Assembly (NCBI GenBank): GCA_019695185.1
Contig: JAIBAN010000054.1
Location: 1 to 55,304, forward strand
DNA: 55,304 bases
Reading direction: 5' to 3'
Source of the DNA: Blastocatellia bacterium
Lineage (GTDB): Bacteria; Acidobacteriota; Blastocatellia; Chloracidobacteriales; Chloracidobacteriaceae
Shown piece after piece: positions 52,691 to 55,304 of this stretch. Every line of letters begins with the position of its first letter. Within the stretch, counting starts at the first letter, position 1. The position numbers were made by a program, and so were the translations under genes. The notes below the pieces were generated by a model. The model saw nothing but the letters and a program-made list of their open reading frames with translations. It was not told the origin of the DNA and did no database searches.

Positions 52691-53188
52691 ATGCTTATGA
52701 GTGTTCAAATTATACGCAAAATGTGGGCCTATAATGATTGGGCCAATGATTTGGTGTTAAAGGCCGTGGCGACCCTGACCGAGGAACAATACGCCCGGCC
52801 TTTGGGCGGGAGCTATCCCACGGTGCGGGAAACCCTGGTTCATATACTGGTGGCGGATTGGGTTTGGCTGGCCCGTTGGCAGGGAACCAGCCCGGCTGGG
52901 CCTCCAGAGTGGGTCAAGGAACCTTCTTTTGCCGTATTGCAGGATACATTCCGCGAAATTACCGCTGAGCGGGCCGCTTTTCTCGAAACCTTGACCGAAG
53001 CGGACCTTGACCGGGAACTGGAATATACCTTCCTCAGTGGCAAACAGGACAAAAAACACCTGGGGGATTTACTCCTTCATGTGGTGAACCACACCACCTA
53101 TCACCGGGGGCAAGTGGTCAATATGCTGCGCATGCTCGGTGTAACCCCGCCAGGAACGGATTTTGTCGTGTTTTGCGACCTGGGCTGA
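52691..53188 (+). CDS. DinB/YfiT-like four-helix metalloprotein
   Basis: A 165-aa DinB-superfamily protein. Metal-binding histidines are at VHILVADW and VVNHTTYHRGQ. Members include thiol-dependent transferases and damage-inducible proteins; the reaction here is unknown. An open frame begins at 52640, but those residues (SILNSQF) are just translated ATTCTCA repeats. ATG 52691 or ATG 52697 is the start. No SD is visible because the repeat arm abuts it. A clear terminator follows. Confidence 0.85.
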   Translation: MLMSVQIIRKMWAYNDWANDLVLKAVATLTEEQYARPLGGSYPTVRETLVHILVADWVWLARWQGTSPAGPPEWVKEPSFAVLQDTFREITAERAAFLETLTEADLDRELEYTFLSGKQDKKHLGDLLLHVVNHTTYHRGQVVNMLRMLGVTPPGTDFVVFCDLG

Positions 53189-53212
53189 ACACTTTCAATA
53201 ACTGATTCCGAC

Positions 53213-53250
53213 AACCTCACAAGGGTATTTCCTCCTTGTGAGGTTTTTTT
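53213..53250 (+). terminator. Rho-independent terminator
   Basis: A 12-bp perfect stem (AACCTCACAAGG at 53213-53224 with 53234-53245) with a 9-base loop, then a run of T to 53250. It lies 25 bp after the DinB-like gene. Confidence 0.9.
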
Positions 53251-53527
53251 ATGGTTGCTTGTTTTTTCAGCCAATGCGGGGTATTTTTGCAGCCAATCCA
53301 TTCAAAAAATGGAGCCTACAAAAAAACTACTGATTTCCTCTTTATTTTGGTGTCTCTCCGGTCAGAAATGTAGGAAGACGGTGAGCAGCCGGATTTCCTG
53401 CAAACCCAAATTTTCGGATTTCTTTCCTGCCGCTCAGGAAGTGACAGCCTTTTCCCACCAGGGTTTGTCGGGCGCAGGAAGGGACACCTTATTGCCATTT
53501 GCCTGAATTGATGAGGAGTTTCCCCCT
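53251..53527. other. Intergenic region before the beta-helix gene
   Basis: 277 bases after the terminator. I see no supported gene; a short open frame here has no RBS and no recognisable features. GAGGAG lies 9 bases before the ATG at 53528. A promoter for the next gene is expected but cannot be placed. Confidence 0.5.
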
Positions 53528-55304
53528 ATGCCAAGTTCCTATCGCTTTGGTTTGCGTGTGTTTGGTTTGGCTGCCGTACTCGTGACTGTTTTATGTTCGC
53601 TAGGTCAGACCAGCCTGTTCAGTTTTTCCAACCCGCCATTTCAATCAGTTTTTGAAACCTTCAAATCCAACCACGAAGCCAATCCAAAGCCACAACCAGG
53701 GCTTTGGCAGGGGCCGAGCGAAAAACGGACCATCCAGCCACGTGCCACCCTGACCGTCACCAATGGAAACGATAGCGGGGCCGGGTCGCTCCGCGATACC
53801 GTTGCCGCCGCCGCCGCCGGTGACACGATTGTGTTTTCCGGTGTTTCAACCGTGACCCTGACCTCTGCCACCATTAACATTACCGTCGATCTTACCATTG
53901 ATGGCGGTACCAGCGGGGTTACGATCACTCGGTCCGGAGCCACCAATTTTAGACTTTTCCTGGTTTCCGCCAATGTCACACTGAACAAATTAACCCTCAC
54001 CAATGGAAATTCAACTCCTGGAACCAGTTCCGCTTTGAACGGAGGGGCCGTTCGATCAACTGCCGGGAACCTGACACTGACCGGTTGTTCGTTTTCCGGC
54101 AATAACTCCAGCAATGGCGGTGGTGCCGTCGATGCAGCAACCACGGCCGGGGTGTTAACCGTCAGTGATTGCACCTTTACAAACAATACCTGTGCCAACG
54201 CTGGCGGTGCGATAATTATCTCCAGCCCCGGACCCAACTTCATCAGTAACAGTACTTTCAATTCGAATAGCACGACAGGTACTGCGGGTGCAATAAATAT
54301 TGGTACTGCAACCACCATGACAAATTGCACGGTCACAGGAAATTCCAGTGCGGGGACCGGCGGTGCAATCAATGTGACTGCTACCTCAACCTTTACCAAT
54401 GTAACGGTTGTTGGCAATACCAGTAGTCAGGCAGCTCAGACCACTGCTGGAGGGGTGCGCACCGGGACTTCCACGTTCACATATACATTCAACAATTGCC
54501 TGATTGCCGGGAACACGACTCCCAATGGCACCAACGGAAGCACGACGGTACAACTTTCAAACTTTACTTCAGGAACAACCACCAGTTCCATGACCGGGTT
54601 TAACAATGTCATTGGGGACAATACCAGTATTATCAACAGCCCGAACCTGGCCAACGGAGTCAATAATAATCTGATTGGAACGGCAGGCAGTCCTCTGAGT
54701 CCAATGGTGAACGCTTTGGCCAGCAATGGCGGCCCAACTCAAACCATGTCCTTGCAGGCCGGCAGCCCAGCCGTCAATCGAGTGTCTTCCGGGTTACCGG
54801 GCGCGGCTGCGCCGACCTTGGACCAGCGGGGATTTTCGCGGCCTGATGCTGCTGATACAGGTGCGTATGAATTAAACGGAACTCCGCCAGGGGTAACCGT
54901 TTCCTCTATCAATCGGGCGAGCAGCAATCCTGTTTGCAGTTCGGCAAGTGTGAGTTGGACTGTCACGTTTTCCGGTTCCGTCACCGGCGTCACGAGCAGT
55001 AATTTCTCGCTGGTGGATGGCACCAGCGGTTTGACGGGGGAATCCATCACAGGCGTGAGCGGGTCGGGAACAACCTGGACTGTAACAGCCTCAACCGGAA
55101 CCGGTGCGGGCACGTTGGGGCTGAACATGGTCAACAGCACGGGAGTTTCGCAAAGTGTGACGAACCTGCCCTTTACCGGACAGACCTACACCGTGAACGC
55201 ACCACCGGCAACGCCAACGATAACGCCAACACCAGCGTCTGTTTGTGCGAGTTCAACCGGCAATCAGGCGAGCGGACCAGCCGGGGCAACCACCTACGCC
55301 TGGA
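53528..55304 (+). CDS. Large secreted beta-helix protein, 5' part (runs off the window)
   Basis: Open from ATG 53528 to the window end, 592 codons seen. A signal peptide (RVFGLAAVLVTVLCSLG) is followed by a CSLREP-type opening (NGNDSGAGSLRDTVAAAAAG). A right-handed parallel beta-helix rich in Asn, Thr, Ser and Gly comes next (about 90-380), with repeated patterns such as LTLTGCSFSGNNSSNGGGA. A choice-of-anchor Q-like block follows (LDQRGFSRPDAADTGAYE), then Ig-like domains from about 455. Probably a surface or secreted adhesin-like or polysaccharide-associated protein. Long minus-strand open frames here are antisense shadows. RBS GAGGAG, spacing 9. Confidence 0.87.
   Translation, partial: MPSSYRFGLRVFGLAAVLVTVLCSLGQTSLFSFSNPPFQSVFETFKSNHEANPKPQPGLWQGPSEKRTIQPRATLTVTNGNDSGAGSLRDTVAAAAAGDTIVFSGVSTVTLTSATINITVDLTIDGGTSGVTITRSGATNFRLFLVSANVTLNKLTLTNGNSTPGTSSALNGGAVRSTAGNLTLTGCSFSGNNSSNGGGAVDAATTAGVLTVSDCTFTNNTCANAGGAIIISSPGPNFISNSTFNSNSTTGTAGAINIGTATTMTNCTVTGNSSAGTGGAINVTATSTFTNVTVVGNTSSQAAQTTAGGVRTGTSTFTYTFNNCLIAGNTTPNGTNGSTTVQLSNFTSGTTTSSMTGFNNVIGDNTSIINSPNLANGVNNNLIGTAGSPLSPMVNALASNGGPTQTMSLQAGSPAVNRVSSGLPGAAAPTLDQRGFSRPDAADTGAYELNGTPPGVTVSSINRASSNPVCSSASVSWTVTFSGSVTGVTSSNFSLVDGTSGLTGESITGVSGSGTTWTVTASTGTGAGTLGLNMVNSTGVSQSVTNLPFTGQTYTVNAPPATPTITPTPASVCASSTGNQASGPAGATTYAW

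Noticed and set aside
53255..53506. Short open frame of 83 codons after the terminator
   Set aside because: No ribosome binding site, no recognisable features, and it begins just after a terminator without a visible promoter.
53641..55140. Series of minus-strand open frames at the window end
   Set aside because: Antisense to the beta-helix gene, which is open through all 592 codons, has a signal peptide and known repeat patterns.
1..55304. tRNA or rRNA genes and IS transposases
   Set aside because: I looked for cloverleaf-type segments, conserved rRNA blocks and transposase motifs and saw none; a covariance-model scan would settle the tRNA question.

Overview
The window reads like a chromosomal segment of a free-living Gram-negative-type bacterium with mid-to-high 50s % GC (estimated by eye). 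The gene mix suggests Acidobacteriota: a CadC-like winged-helix/TM/TPR regulator, secreted TPR-CHAT proteins, PDZ-GAF-SpoIIE phosphatases, giant secreted alpha-2-macroglobulins, PQQ-propeller and DinB proteins. This placement is inference from gene content; no rRNA or tRNA gene was seen. No transposase, phage gene or CRISPR array was found.

Layout. 208-5588: two overlapping PDZ/multi-TM/GAF/PP2C phosphatases. 5661-10902: two adjacent TMTC-like GT-C/TPR membrane proteins, divergent from a GT2 glycosyltransferase. 11026-11637: mobA. 11814-15782: secreted VIT-VWA protein coupled to an A/T-richer EEP-nuclease/small-protein pair and a small Cys protein. 16104-18515: a TIGR04222-like membrane protein with a Gly/Ser/Cys tail, a DUF692/MNIO oxidase and a small overlapping protein, proposed as a RiPP-like modification locus. 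18835-29968: two tandem alpha-2-macroglobulins with CFEQ thioester motifs. 29988-31812: two small envelope proteins and a TerB-like protein. 31871-39053: two divergent secreted TPR-CHAT proteins. 39240-41279: argS. 41658-42548: an orphan HerA-associated-like C-terminal module bracketed by two inverted copies of one repeat element. 42746-53188: PQQ propeller, winged-helix/TPR regulator, alkyltransferase-like protein, M28 peptidase, HAD, Nudix, zinc-ribbon protein, GT-C transferase, cyclophilin and DinB protein. 53528-end: start of a large secreted beta-helix protein.

The most unusual feature is a set of dispersed inverted-repeat elements whose arms are short tandem arrays: heptamers GGACTGA, GATTTGT, AATTGAG, GAACCCT and GGGTGAA, an AGTCTTGGG-like nonamer family, and a roughly 25-bp unit built on CCGCC-TGAA-GGCGG. 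Several have array / short core / inverted array architecture. Every heptamer carries TGA. Because 7 is not a multiple of 3, an array closes all three frames on one strand and leaves all three open on the other. This fits what is seen: genes read on the TGA strand end in the arrays, while genes read on the other strand carry them in frame as peptide insertions. In two paralogue pairs the element is present in one member and missing from the other.

A second theme is recent-looking gene pairing: phosphatases, GT-C/TPR proteins, macroglobulins and CHAT proteins each occur as adjacent paralogues. Much of the content acts at or outside the cytoplasmic membrane.
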